This document shows positions 22,101 through 32,719 of a DNA stretch of 64,000 bases, piece by piece; positions within the stretch are counted from its first letter, which is position 1, and every line of letters starts with the position of its first letter. Position numbers and translations under genes: made by a program. The notes beneath the pieces were generated by a model that made no database searches, was not told the origin of the DNA, and was given only the letters and a program-made list of their open reading frames with translations. This DNA comes from Klebsormidium nitens (lineage: Eukaryota; Streptophyta; Klebsormidiophyceae; Klebsormidiales; Klebsormidiaceae). The stretch spans positions 4,987-68,986 of the forward strand of contig DF237254.1 in the NCBI GenBank assembly GCA_000708835.1, read 5' to 3'.

Positions 22101-25100
22101 ATCTGAGGAGCGTTGCTGGCGAACGACCCATGCAAAGAAGATGTTCTCGGTCGCTTTCCATGGACCCGTTGCCTTTGGACTGGGCATGCAAATGGGAACC
22201 AATGTGACCTTGTGAAGAAAGGAACACTCGTGCACACTCGTGCGCATCCTCTGCGATTGCCCTTCGTTTCCAGAAGTCGACTCGGTGACGTTTCGATGTC
22301 TCCCCCTGCAGATTCGCGACGCTTTGTGGAAGACATTCGAGTCGCATGGCGGTCCTGTAAGGGACGTATACGTGTTGACGGACTTCCACACGGGCAACCT
22401 CAAGGGTTACGCCTTCGTGCACTTCCGACATTCCCTCCACGCCGATCAAGGCAAGTTCTGGTTCTTTCAAGGGTAGTACGTTCTTCCGTTGTATTCCACA
22501 GGGAAAGACACCCTTTCTGACCCGTTTCTTGCTTTCGACTGTCTCATTCGCCAGTTGTGCCATGGTCTCTGGCTGTCGAGAAGGAGTTAGTTGGCTCAAT
22601 TGCCTTGTTTGTACCTTGCCTTGGCCTTTTGTGACCAGGTCATCAGATTGGATCTGGAGACTGCTTGTGACATCTTGCCAGAACATCACTATGTTTTGTG
22701 AGAACCAACTCAACCCGAAGCAGCGTATCAATGCCATCATTTCTGCGCCTATCACAATCTGAAATGTTGCGTGGTTGTCACTCCAGCTTGGCGTCAGCTT
22801 GATGGGCACACTTTGAACGGAAGCAGTCTTCGGGTCGGGTTTGCAAACCCAACCAAGGCAGCAGCAGTAAGTTAAAGATCCTTGCTTGTTTCGAGTTACG
22901 TATGTGCCAATCATGCCAGCCTGTTCGCTGACATCGCTCCAGTGCTCAGCAGTGAGTTAAAGATCCTTGCTTGTTTCGAGTTGGGTATGTGCCAATGATG
23001 CCATCCCGTTCGCTGACATCGCTCCAGTGCTCTCAAAATCTAAGATGCCCTCTTAGGGCAACAAGGCAATTGAAGGGTCTCAAGGTTGGAATCATAGGCT
23101 CCCTCCCTATCATCCTTCTGTTCTTCAGAAACGTTGTTGTTTTATTGACATTGCCGATTTCTTTGTAACCTTACTCGATATCATGTCACCAGCATGTGTC
23201 TTTCACACCCCGTCTAACCGATGAGTCTACCCTTAACTTCTCCTGCTGCCCTGCTGAAAGACTTGTTCTCTGGTCGCAGGAGAAGGCGAAGCGGCAAGCA
23301 TTCAGGGGGCCTGGTCCCAATAGGTCGCCGGCGGGGGGCTTCGACCGACCTCGGTATGACGACAGAAGGGACGGGGGTCGGGCTCCGTTCCGGCCCGGGG
23401 GGCGCTTCGACGATCGGGGACCCCAGCAGAGAGGCCCTCAGGTATGAAAATTGTAACGAGTAGATGCACGCGGAGCCTGTAAACGGGTCATTCTTCTCCT
23501 GGGTTCTGATCGCCTGCTTCTTTGGCGCTTGCGGAATCGCGTTCAGGCGGTTTATACCTGTTGTTGACGGCAACCATAGGGTCAGAAGCTGCATTGCATC
23601 GAGTTTTCTGCTGCTTATGTTAATGTACAGCGGAACTTTGTAGATTCTGACGCGGAGGCTAAGAAGACCCGAGTGGGCGTCCGTATCCCAAGCCGTGTTC
23701 TTTTAACAAGAACACACGCTTCATCTTACGCTTTCAAAATCATCCTCGTGAACGCAACATCACTGTTTCTGCAGTTTGATCGCCGCCCCGTCATCAGCCC
23801 CCGCGACGGCCCCCGCGGCGGCCGCACCGGTTTCTCCTCTCCTCCCCCCATCCCCTACAACCAGCGCGGCCCCCCCCAGCAGGGTTTCAACCGCAACGGT
23901 CCTCGTCCCTTTAGCTCCCCCCCCCAGCAGAACATTCGCGGCACTTTCGGCTCCCCCCCGGGGCAATACCGCCCCCCCCAACAGCAGGGCCCGCCTTTCC
24001 AGGGGGGAGGGTTCGGCAACTTCCAGCAGAGGCCTTTCCAGGGACCAGTCAGAGACGCGGCCCCCGGCCCGGTGCGCTTTGCTGGGGGGGCTGCGGCAAG
24101 GCCCGGATTTGCCCCCCAGGCGCGGCCAGGATTTGGCGCGCCACAGGTTGCGCCGGTTGGGCAGGTTGCGGGAGGTGCGAGGCCTGCGTTCGGTGGTGCG
24201 CAGGGACCAAGGGGGGCTGGGCCGCAGCGGCAGGGTGAGTGGCTGGGAAGAAACATTTTATGGTCTGGATGTCAGTGATTTTCGGATGTTGAGGCTTCTT
24301 GTCTAACGGTTTCAATCCATGTACTCCTGGCCAACCTGGTGATGGTGCGGTGTCCATTCCCTGTCCCTAAGACAGAATGGTTCCGCTCTTGTTGCACACA
24401 TTTGATGGCCCCTTTCTTGGAGCTGCTGGCTGCTCTTTTCGAATGGCGCCTTTTCGTCTCGAAGCCACGACCTTACAGAGTTAGGCTCTTCGCCAGCTCC
24501 TTGACAGCATTCACTTAACTCCCTATCAACTCCCTATCCTTTGCAGCACCTATGTCCGGCATGCCTGCGCGTGCCGCTGGACCTCAGGGGGCTCCTGCCG
24601 GGGGTGCCTTCCAGGTAAGTAAGCAATGATGTCTTGGAGGTAGGGTTGCCGCTTGACAGAGACAGGCTAAATAGAGGCTAAATCGAATCCGCAATCAATT
24701 GTCACCAAGTTAGATGCGTTTCTCTCAGAAGTCGACTTCTCGGTTTGCGCTGCCACATCAGTGGACCAGGTTCTTGAGACGTTTATAATCTGGTCTCCAT
24801 ATCATACAAGAATGGTGCCTGTAAGCCTCGTGCCCCTTTCAAAGGGGTTCAAAAAGTATGTAACATTATGAGGTGGGTATTATTCCGGAGTTTTCATATA
24901 AGTGCATTTCTTCCGCCGCCCACCAGGTGGTGTGCGAATTAGAAACCTCTCACAGGATTTGCAGTCCACCTGACAAATTGAAGTCTTGTGCACAGGGTTC
25001 GGATATGGCTGGAGCGGGGCGCCAGGTGGCAGGCACAGAGGTGAGCCAACTGGAGCCGACTTTCGCAGCTTGCACATGTACTTTGTTGAACAGCTGGCTT

Positions 25101-28100
25101 GTTGCCTTCTTTTCTGCGTGCTGCCCTTTTGATGACCGTCGAACAGTAGGTTGCTGATTCACTCTCCGTCAGCAGCCCAGAAAGTCCTCACTCTTTGAAA
25201 CTCCGCTGAAGGGAGCACCGATCACGTGGGCGTGCGTTGAAGTCGCTCTTCCTTTCTTTTCGCAGCTCTACCCTCAGCAGCCCACCTATGCTGCGGGCGG
25301 CTACCAACCCCCTGCGGCAGGGGGCTTCGCCGGACCCCAGCAAACTTACCCCCCGCAGCAGCAGCAACAACAAGCCGCTTACGGGGGTTACAACGGTCAG
25401 CAAACCCAAGCCCCGATCCAAGGGCAGCAGCAAGGGGGGGTTCAGCAAGGCGGTTACGGTCAGCAAGGAGGGGGTTATGGAACGGGGGGGTACGATCAGG
25501 CGGCGTATGCGCAGCAGGGGTATGGGATGCAGACTACCGAGCAGGCAGGCGTGACGGGGGGGCCGACGGCAGGGCAGCAGGGGTACGGCCAGGGGGGGAT
25601 GCAGCAGTATGGGCAGCAGTACAATCAGCAGGTGGGTAGTCCTTCTCCTTTTTTAGTTCTCCTCAGGTTTCTTCATCCTCTCCTTTTCTTGTTCGTGCTC
25701 GTTATCTGCGGAGTTGGCTGGTCCATTCGTCTGCTTCTGTTGCTGGCAACACCGTTCTTGTCTCGCCGTTCTCGTGTTGCTCTCGCATCTCGTTTTGTTC
25801 GTCTTTGGATACCTTTGGGTCCGCTTCTGCACAGCCACAATGCAAAGCCCTCTTGCTTTTAGATTTATGACTCCGCCCATAATCGACCCGTCGTTCCATC
25901 TCTCTCTCGGATCTTAATTCTTCGCCCGTCTTTCGAATGCTCCCGTTCCCTCCAGGCAGAGCCCTTAGGCGAAGCTTCCTTGCTCTCTATCTCCCTGTTT
26001 CGCCTCGCTTCTTTTCGGGTTTAACGATGTTTTCTGACCATTTCCCGTCGCTCTTACAGGGCCAATACGCGGGTTACACCGCAGACCCATCCCAGCAGCA
26101 GCAGCAGCAGCCAGCCCCGCAGGCGACTGCGGCTGCGGTTACGGGGGCGCAGGCGGCAGCGGGAGGTCAGGCAGCGCAGTACGACTACTACAACCAGGCT
26201 GCGCAGGGACAGGACTACTCCGCTTATTATGCTCAACAGGTGAGCCGTCCCTTTTTGATCATCATTCCTTTTGTGCCCGTTTTGTGAAGCATTTGTGCAC
26301 CTTACTCTTTTTGCTCGAGGATACGGATGTTTATTTAGGGCGTGATGAGTGAAGCACGGCAGGACATTATTAATCTCAGGCTGCCCAGGGACAGGACTAT
26401 TCGGCTTATTTTGCTCAACAGGCAAGCCCACCCTTCTCTTTTCCCTCCATCTGCACTATCTTGAAAGAGTGTGGAGATTTTGAGGTGCTTAGTGACCTAA
26501 GGAGGACAAAATGAATACAACAACCAGGCTGCCCAGGGGCGGGACCACTCAGGTTTCTGTCCTCAACGGGCAAGCCGCCGTTTCGTTCATCTCTCCTTTC
26601 AAGCCTCTCCGACACCGAATTTCGGCGCTTTGGGGCGATATAACGCCAATCAGGACAGTGCGGAAACCTCAGCCGGGCTGTCCAGTGGAGCTTAAACTGC
26701 ATATATGCTCAGCATGCGAGTCCTCTCTTTCTGCTCTTCTTCGGTTTTCATTTTACACTTCGGAAAGATGCTCGGAAGGTTCGAAGGTTGATTGCAAAAG
26801 GTCTATCGAGTTTTACAAGGTCTGTGGCAAGGCTGTACAGCATCAGAACGGCTTGATATCGACAATGGGTAGGCAGGGCTTGCTCGTGTTGGTATGAACC
26901 GGTTCTTTCTGCAGACTTTGTGATCTCGCGATGGAAAAGCCAGATTAGATATGGAGACAAGAGTAGGCAAAAGAATCTGAGAAGAACGATTCAGGAATGG
27001 GAACAAGGGACAAAACGAGATATGTTGTAGCAAGGGGAAAATGGAGACAAGAAAAGCAGACTCTCAAGCAAGAAAACGAAATCTGATGTAGCAAGGGGAA
27101 AATGGAGACAAAAAAGGAGGAGTCTCATGCTGTAGCCTGACGTGCAGGGCGCTACTCAGGCCGTCGCTTCCACGGAGCAGCCCGCTGCAACCACCGCTGC
27201 CGCTGGCACTGCTGAGCAAGACAACGCCGCTGCATGGGCAGCGTACTACGCGCAGTACGGAAACGCGGCCCCAGACGGCCAGCAGGTGCGTGCAATCGGG
27301 ATTTTTCGCGAATTAGAAACCGGTTTCTGTGGTTGAGATTCTTGGAATTTGAAAGTTTTAGGGTTGCTGATTGAGCGGCGTACTACGCACAGTATGGAAA
27401 CGCAGCACCAGACGGCCAGCAGGTGCGTGCAAATAGGATCATTTGCTGGTTTTCAGATCGGGATCCTTTGCTCGCTTTTGTACTTTGTTAGTGACAGCTT
27501 TCACTCCTCCTTGTATCGCATCTTTAGGTTACTCGGAAATTCTTGGCTTTTGTTCGGTCATGCAATGTTTCGCTGTAGTGTTTCAAAGGTGTCGCGCTTC
27601 TGAAAGTGATGTTGACAATGCCTGGCTTCATATGGGCGGATTAGATGCTGCAGCATCAGCCCGACTATTCTCAGGTTGTCGGAGAGATCCAAGAGGACAC
27701 GCTCAAAGTCGTTTGGATGAGACTGCTTGAGGGAGTCCATTGAGTCGCACTTGCCGAGAACTGAGCACGCTATGTGTTGCCGATCAAGTGGTCACACTCT
27801 GCGCTCTTTCGATTTAGAACGAGGCCTTCCCTTGAGCAGCCCTAAGAGACTCTGGGGGAACCAAAAGCACCTTGGTTCCTTCGAAGGCTTTGGCTTCATG
27901 AACCGTTTTTGACTTGAATAACGTCAGCACGTAGAGACCCTTATCAAGATGTGCTTTCTCCCCTGTGCAGCAGGCGGGAACCGAGGGATACACTCAAGCA
28001 GCAGCGACCGACGTGGCCTACAACCAGGCCCAGGGCTATGGCGCAGAGGGGTATCAGGTAAGCAGGGGGGTCTTTCGCCTTTCTTTTCGAGGGCCGGTTC

Positions 28101-28853
28101 TCTGAGCGAGGTATGGACAGAGGTACGCAGCAGGCACAGCCAGTGTTCGGTTAAGTGAACTCGGTCTCAGACCAAGTCTAGAAACATACCCACTGCATCC
28201 CAACGCAGATTATTCACAAGGCGATTGATTTCTTGAATGCAAGCCAGGTCAATGTAAACCCATGGGTTCGCGAACGCCTAAGCCTTGCCGCCTAGATTTA
28301 TGTTGTAACTGTCCTCTTGGACTAAAACTCTCAAGTGGTCAGCTCAAAAAGGGCAGCCAGTGTTGTCGTTTGCATGTCCAGCGTTCATTCCGCTCTGTCA
28401 GAGCCCTCGGCCTGAGGTAAATCTCCTATGGCAGGCACAGCCGGGCCAGCAGCAGGCGGCGTCAGCGCCTGTGGTGGGCGACAAGCGGGCGGCGGAGGCG
28501 GCACCGACCTATGTGCAACCGGTAAGGGCAGTGAGTCGATTTTGTAAGACCACACTTCTAATATGCGAATCGCACCTTCAGGGAGGAGAAAGCTGAAGTG
28601 CAAGCAAGTTTACTTAGATACCGGAACCGCTGACTACCGCCCACAAGGTGCCGACCACAACTGCCCCTCTGAAGGTGTAGAGGCGCTACTGCGCCTAAGG
28701 AGTTGTCAAGTGTTCTACGTGTGATTTAGATGCAAACCTACTTTCTTTGTGACTCGGCAACTTGCAAACGTGCAGGGAGGCATGGAGAGTTACTACCAGC
28801 AGGGTTTCGCTCAGCAGTATGGGGCAGATGCCGCCAAGCGCGCAAAGTTCTGA
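19166..28853 (+). CDS. RNA-binding protein: CCHC knuckle, RRMs, prion-like tail
   Basis: Sixteen exons join in phase: 19166-19354, 19772-20491, 20926-21222, 21811-22020, 22312-22450, 22787-22866, 23280-23441, 23775-24234, 24547-24614, 24996-25040 (least certain), 25266-25631, 26060-26239, 27148-27285, 27971-28057, 28435-28521 and 28776-28853 (stop TGA). The product is about 1,101 residues. Residues 4-17 form a CCHC zinc knuckle ([14 protein letters not shown]), followed by an Ala/Glu-rich acidic linker to about 280. Residues about 288-370 look like a divergent RRM. A clear RRM follows (LLFVGNT at 373, KGYGFVEF at 412), then another (LSLFVDHL at 459, KGYAFVHF at 503). An Arg/Gly/Pro/Phe-rich region and a long Q/Y/G-rich tail resemble FUS/TAF15-type prion-like domains. 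The protein ends in a short basic motif (AAKRAKF). A nuclear RNA-processing or condensate role is inferred. The intron after exon 5 is GC-AG. Confidence 0.9.
22862..23032 (+). repeat. 85-bp tandem duplication carrying the exon 6 splice donor
   Basis: Two copies with a period of 85 bp begin at 22,862 and 22,947. Each starts with GCAG followed by a usable donor (GTAAGTT in the first, GTGAGTT in the second) and ends with CATCGCTCCAGTGCTC. Use of the second donor would add intronic sequence to exon 6, so the first is the natural site. Confidence 0.85.
26380..26421 (+). repeat. Copy of exon 12 end, possible cassette exon
   Basis: This 42-base segment repeats the last 42 bases of exon 12 (26,198-26,239) and encodes [14 protein letters not shown] in frame. 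It has an AG just before it and a GCAAGC donor-like site after it, so it could be spliced as an in-frame 14-residue cassette. A more decayed third copy lies at about 26,518-26,575. Confidence 0.6.
27369..27428 (+). repeat. Copy of the end of exon 13 with its donor
   Basis: The last about 48 bases of exon 13 and its GTGCGTGC donor are repeated about 140 bp downstream with few changes. The copy keeps the donor but lacks an acceptor in the right phase, so it is probably silent intron sequence. Confidence 0.75.
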
Positions 28854-29169
28854 GCACCGGGCGAGGCACTGCCACCGTCACAGCCGACAGGGGCCGAGCC
28901 GAGAACCCTTCAACAGGTTGGTACGTGTGTGTATGACACAAGATACCCCGGTGTCGTGAAGGGGTGAAGTGGCTATGAGGGGAGACGAAAAGTGTCGGGA
29001 TCTTTTGGAGCCTGAAGGCTGTAGGAAGTGATTTTTCAGATAAGGCGGCAGTTCGATTTGCGAGAAAGAGCGGCTTGGGATCGCTGAATTTGTGCTGAGC
29101 GCTCGGAAGGCGAGGGCCAACAGTTCGTGTTCAGAGGATTTTCTGGGCTCGGAATTATGCGCTGAGCGT
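28854..29169. other. 3' flank of the RNA-binding protein gene
   Basis: No further exon is seen after the TGA at 28,851-28,853. The stretch includes an imperfect internal duplication of about 28 bp (GTGCTGAGCGCTCGGAAGG near 29,092 and GCGCTGAGCGTTCGAAAGG near 29,159). Confidence 0.35.
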
Positions 29170-30265
29170 TCGAAAGGAGAGATTCAGCACTTTAAGACGG
29201 GAGACTTTACCCAGATTTTGGAGGGCATTTCGGCTATTGTAATCGAGTTCCGTGAGGCAGTTCATTTTACTTTGTTGGTATTTAGGTCCAGTCAGACTAT
29301 TAGCAGAAGTTTTCGTTGGACTTTGCGCATCTTGGTCCGAATCCTTGTTGACGAAGTAGTTGAAGGAACACCTGAAGCTGATGGAAGCTGAAAAGTGGGA
29401 AAAGGTGATGAAGGAAATTAGGTAGTCAGTCGAACTTTTCAATGCACCTTCGAGGAAGTTAGCTTTAGGTCTATTCGTACGAAAGACTCGTTTTACGAGA
29501 TCCTGTCTCGACGTTGATTGCAAGTGGGAACAGATTGACGAGTGTTTAAAAAGAGCTTCTGAAATCCCTGCTTGGCCTGAGTAGTGTGCATGAATCTGAC
29601 GTCTATCGCTGCAAGAACGTCTTCGGCGCTAACGTGCATAAGGTTCCATTGAAAGAAGCGACCGGTATTGGTGAAATTGCCATTTGAAAGAAACTCAAAC
29701 TCATTTTAAAGGTTTCGAATAGATTGATGGTGGATACATGATGCAAAAAGACCGTCATCGGCGTTTGGGAAGTTTCTGATGCGCGCTGAATACCGGAATC
29801 CAGCTGATTAAAGGCGGCGAAAAGCGCTTCCCCTTGAGGCTAAGAGCGACTTGATACGGGGGCTAGGACCCTTGCCTTACACAGACATATGTGACAGCTA
29901 AAGAATACTTTTCGTAATCGGACTCTTTTGGCTACTTGGCATTCTCTGGATTACCTCTGGTTTGCTCGTATGTACTTGGCTCTTTAGTGCCAACTTGAAG
30001 AGCAATCTACAAGATTCAAGAGTTCGCGAATCTCCAGCTACAAGAAGATACGGAGTCCTCTCCAGAAGTGTGGCAAGTTTCTTGTTATCGGGTCATGGGC
30101 AACCTTAGGCATGGGCGTCAGCGAAGCTGCCTCTCCCGTCCCTCTCAAAGCAGGTGGCTGCCGCCGCAAGCGATTGGGCTAGCCTTCCAGGCGTCCTTGG
30201 CTCCCTTGCCACTCAAGGCCCTTCTTACAAACCCTATCGTGGCCCTTCCAACGGACTTGTTTGAT
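29170..30265 (+). pseudogene. Decayed coding remnants, family not recognised
   Basis: Protein-like segments follow each other on the + strand but are broken by stops and frame changes. Examples are KTGDFTQILEGISAIVIEF near 29,195, LKLMEAEKWEKVMKEIR ending in a stop near 29,420, DCKWEQIDECLKRASEIP ending in a stop near 29,582, and DVYRCKNVFGANVHKV ending in a stop near 29,690. The last segment (30,151-30,265) has a good acceptor, 37 codons and a TGA, and could be a real terminal exon. The order and orientation suggest one old gene that lost function. No family is assigned. Confidence 0.35.
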
Positions 30266-30449
30266 GTAAGCGACATGCTTGCAAGTTTGTCTAGGTTGGG
30301 TGCAGACAGTGAGGAGATCATCATCTAAAAGGCGAAGCTTATCAATGTCAAAGACGCTTTTCGGGCGCACCTTTCACTTTTCAAGATCTGCTTGCGAGTG
30401 ATTGCTTCATGGACTTGTCTGCCTCTAGGCCCGGGGTTTTGCAGAACAT

Positions 30450-31450
30450 CCTGGTCACGGCAAACTTATATATGTACTTAGAGGCCTTTTCCAAGCGGCA
30501 GAATGCATCGTGTATAAAACAATGATACATAAGTTCATGCAGTATATGCTGCAAGCGATTCTTGCACGGCGATCATCGGCGCTTCATATGATTATGCCCT
30601 TTGTAAAGCAAAGGGCCAGTGTTACTGTACGTATTGTAACGCGTTCGCGAGTAGGATGTACTTTTGTGAGATCGTTGCCATACATGGTGCTTTGTCATTA
30701 CTACGACACTTTGACATGTACGATCAGAGGGGCAATTGACAAACATGACTTTACACCGTTCCTGGACAGGGTGGCTACGGATTGTAAGCAGGTTAGACGT
30801 CACTTTCATGAAGTCGATCAGTACGCGTAAGCTAATCAGTATCATGTTGGAGGATACGTCACTCGCACACATGCTCGAGATATCTGTGCATGCTACCATC
30901 ACATACGCATGCAAGTGCGCGGGCACTTACGACCTCAGATTGCCAAGTCGTAAGTGAAATGCATCTCATTTCTTCAGAAAAAGAGTCCCATGGCAGCTGC
31001 AGTCAATTGTAAAGAAGCATGCACATGATCGAACTGCATGTGATCAGATTCTGCTCAATGATGTCGGATGCGCTGGCCGGCCATGGTTTCAGTGTTCGCT
31101 ACTCAGAGTATTGCCTAAGCCTGTGTGCATGGCCGGATTATTGTCACTAAGTGACGCAAGCAAGAGCAAGGCTAGCAAACGGCCCCCCCTCGGGCCGCGC
31201 GCGTGGTATTTTAAGCTAGGAAACTATACTTGATCATACGCTTGTAATCAAAGAGGCGTAGGCCGGATGCGAGGCCGGAGACTCCAGGGCAATCTACTTG
31301 AGGATGCATGACGGAAGCCCAAGAAGACCAGACGTTCAATCTGGTTCGGCCCTTCAAACAGACTTGCCATGGCATGCAGATGCCATGAACTGCAAGTGTG
31401 CATGTCCGGAGCCATTGTTTCGGACGCCCGCTAGGTTAAGTATACTCTTT
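30450..31450. other. CATG-rich intergenic island
   Basis: This stretch is rich in CATG, GCATGC and CATGCA words, in a composition unlike the flanking gene DNA. Paired short words in opposite orientation occur (for example CTTACGACC and GTCGTAAG near 30,926-30,955). No exon was recognised. It resembles the islands at 170-600, 5,130-5,990 and 56,270-56,930. Confidence 0.4.
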
Positions 31451-31458
31451 TTCGCAGA

Positions 31459-32200
31459 ATGCTGAAGCCATACGTCCAGATTAAAGCGCGCACATATGCT
31501 GTGACTAGGCCAAGCTGCCGCGGCATAGATGGACAATTGAAGGATCACACGTACACCGTGAATATAAGCCTAACCTCGGAAATGTGCAACCGTAGGGGCG
31601 CGCAGCCCCCATCTCAAGAATCAGCATCAATTGAGGGCGCGCGTATTCAGCTTTTCTTGCATAACCTCAAACCTTGGATTGAACTGGGCGGCGACTCCTC
31701 AGGAGAAGCTGCCAGCGGTTTCGCCGCCCTCGCAAACATTCAATTCGACATTCTGAATCTTACAGATCGGGAGCACTCGCTAGTTCTTCTGTTTCCGGCT
31801 TATATCGCGCTGCCTAATCCCTTGCGGTCTGGTTGGAAAACGTCGGTCGAGCAAATCCAGGGCCGCGCATAAATCTCTAGGGGACCCTGAAAGTGCAGCA
31901 ATGTAGAAGACTACTTCTGAAAGTCCGGTCGGAAGCCTATACCTTCTTTGTCGCAGACTGCTTCTGGGTCCCCGCCTTCAGGTTCTCTCTCACGTAGTTC
32001 CGCTTCGGGGGGTGCTGCGCCTGCTCTAGTTTGGTCGCCAATTCCGGACTGCGAAAACAAAGCGAAACGAGGCTCAAAGTACATTCCGCGAAGTCAACTT
32101 TTCACCGATTTACAGACGACCAGGGACTGCTTTCCTCTCAACTTGGCTCCTTCTGAAAGGTTTGCTCGTTCTGGCGTTGGTAAACAAGGATTTCTGTAGA
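31459..32200 (+). CDS. Weak hypothetical gene, two open segments
   Basis: An ATG at 31,459 opens a 137-codon frame to 31,872. A second open segment follows a good acceptor at about 31,957 and encodes a Ser/Pro-rich sequence ending at 32,197-32,199. They could be two exons of a small gene converging on CFAP47, but the donor that would join them (for example at about 31,848) is weak. No domain, signal or membrane segment is seen. Chance ORFs cannot be excluded. Confidence 0.25.
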
Positions 32201-32719
32201 CGTTCTCGTCACTCGGGGTTCGATGTCGAGATTGCCGAATCTTTATGATCACATTTACGCGACCAGACTATCCGCCAGATTCTGAAGACGCGATAAGTGC
32301 ACGCACTTCGGCACACTTAGATCAGGCAGTGCATGGAGTAAGTGTCTAGCTCTCACGCTGCAAACATGAGGAATCGATCCGAGCAGCTGTTCAGAATCTT
32401 GCTTCCAAGTTCGTTAGATACATAATCGAGCTTTTGTGCTTTCAACTCTCAGAAATACCCCAAAGAGGCGCAATTGGAAACGAATGACCAGTAATTTAGC
32501 GTCACGAAGAGCAGTAAGCGGCGGCTCTCCAAGTGCCCGAATCATCCAACCGGGCCTGGCTCGTTGTTGAAAGCCATAGGGGTTGGATTCGGTTTTGGAT
32601 ACGTCTTTCCAGCATTGCCCCTCGCGGAGGAAGAAGAAGGAACCACAAGCAAAACCGCACCTTCACATGAAAGCTTGCACGGCGGTGGGCCAGATTCAGA
32701 ACATTGGAAGAACCGCTTC

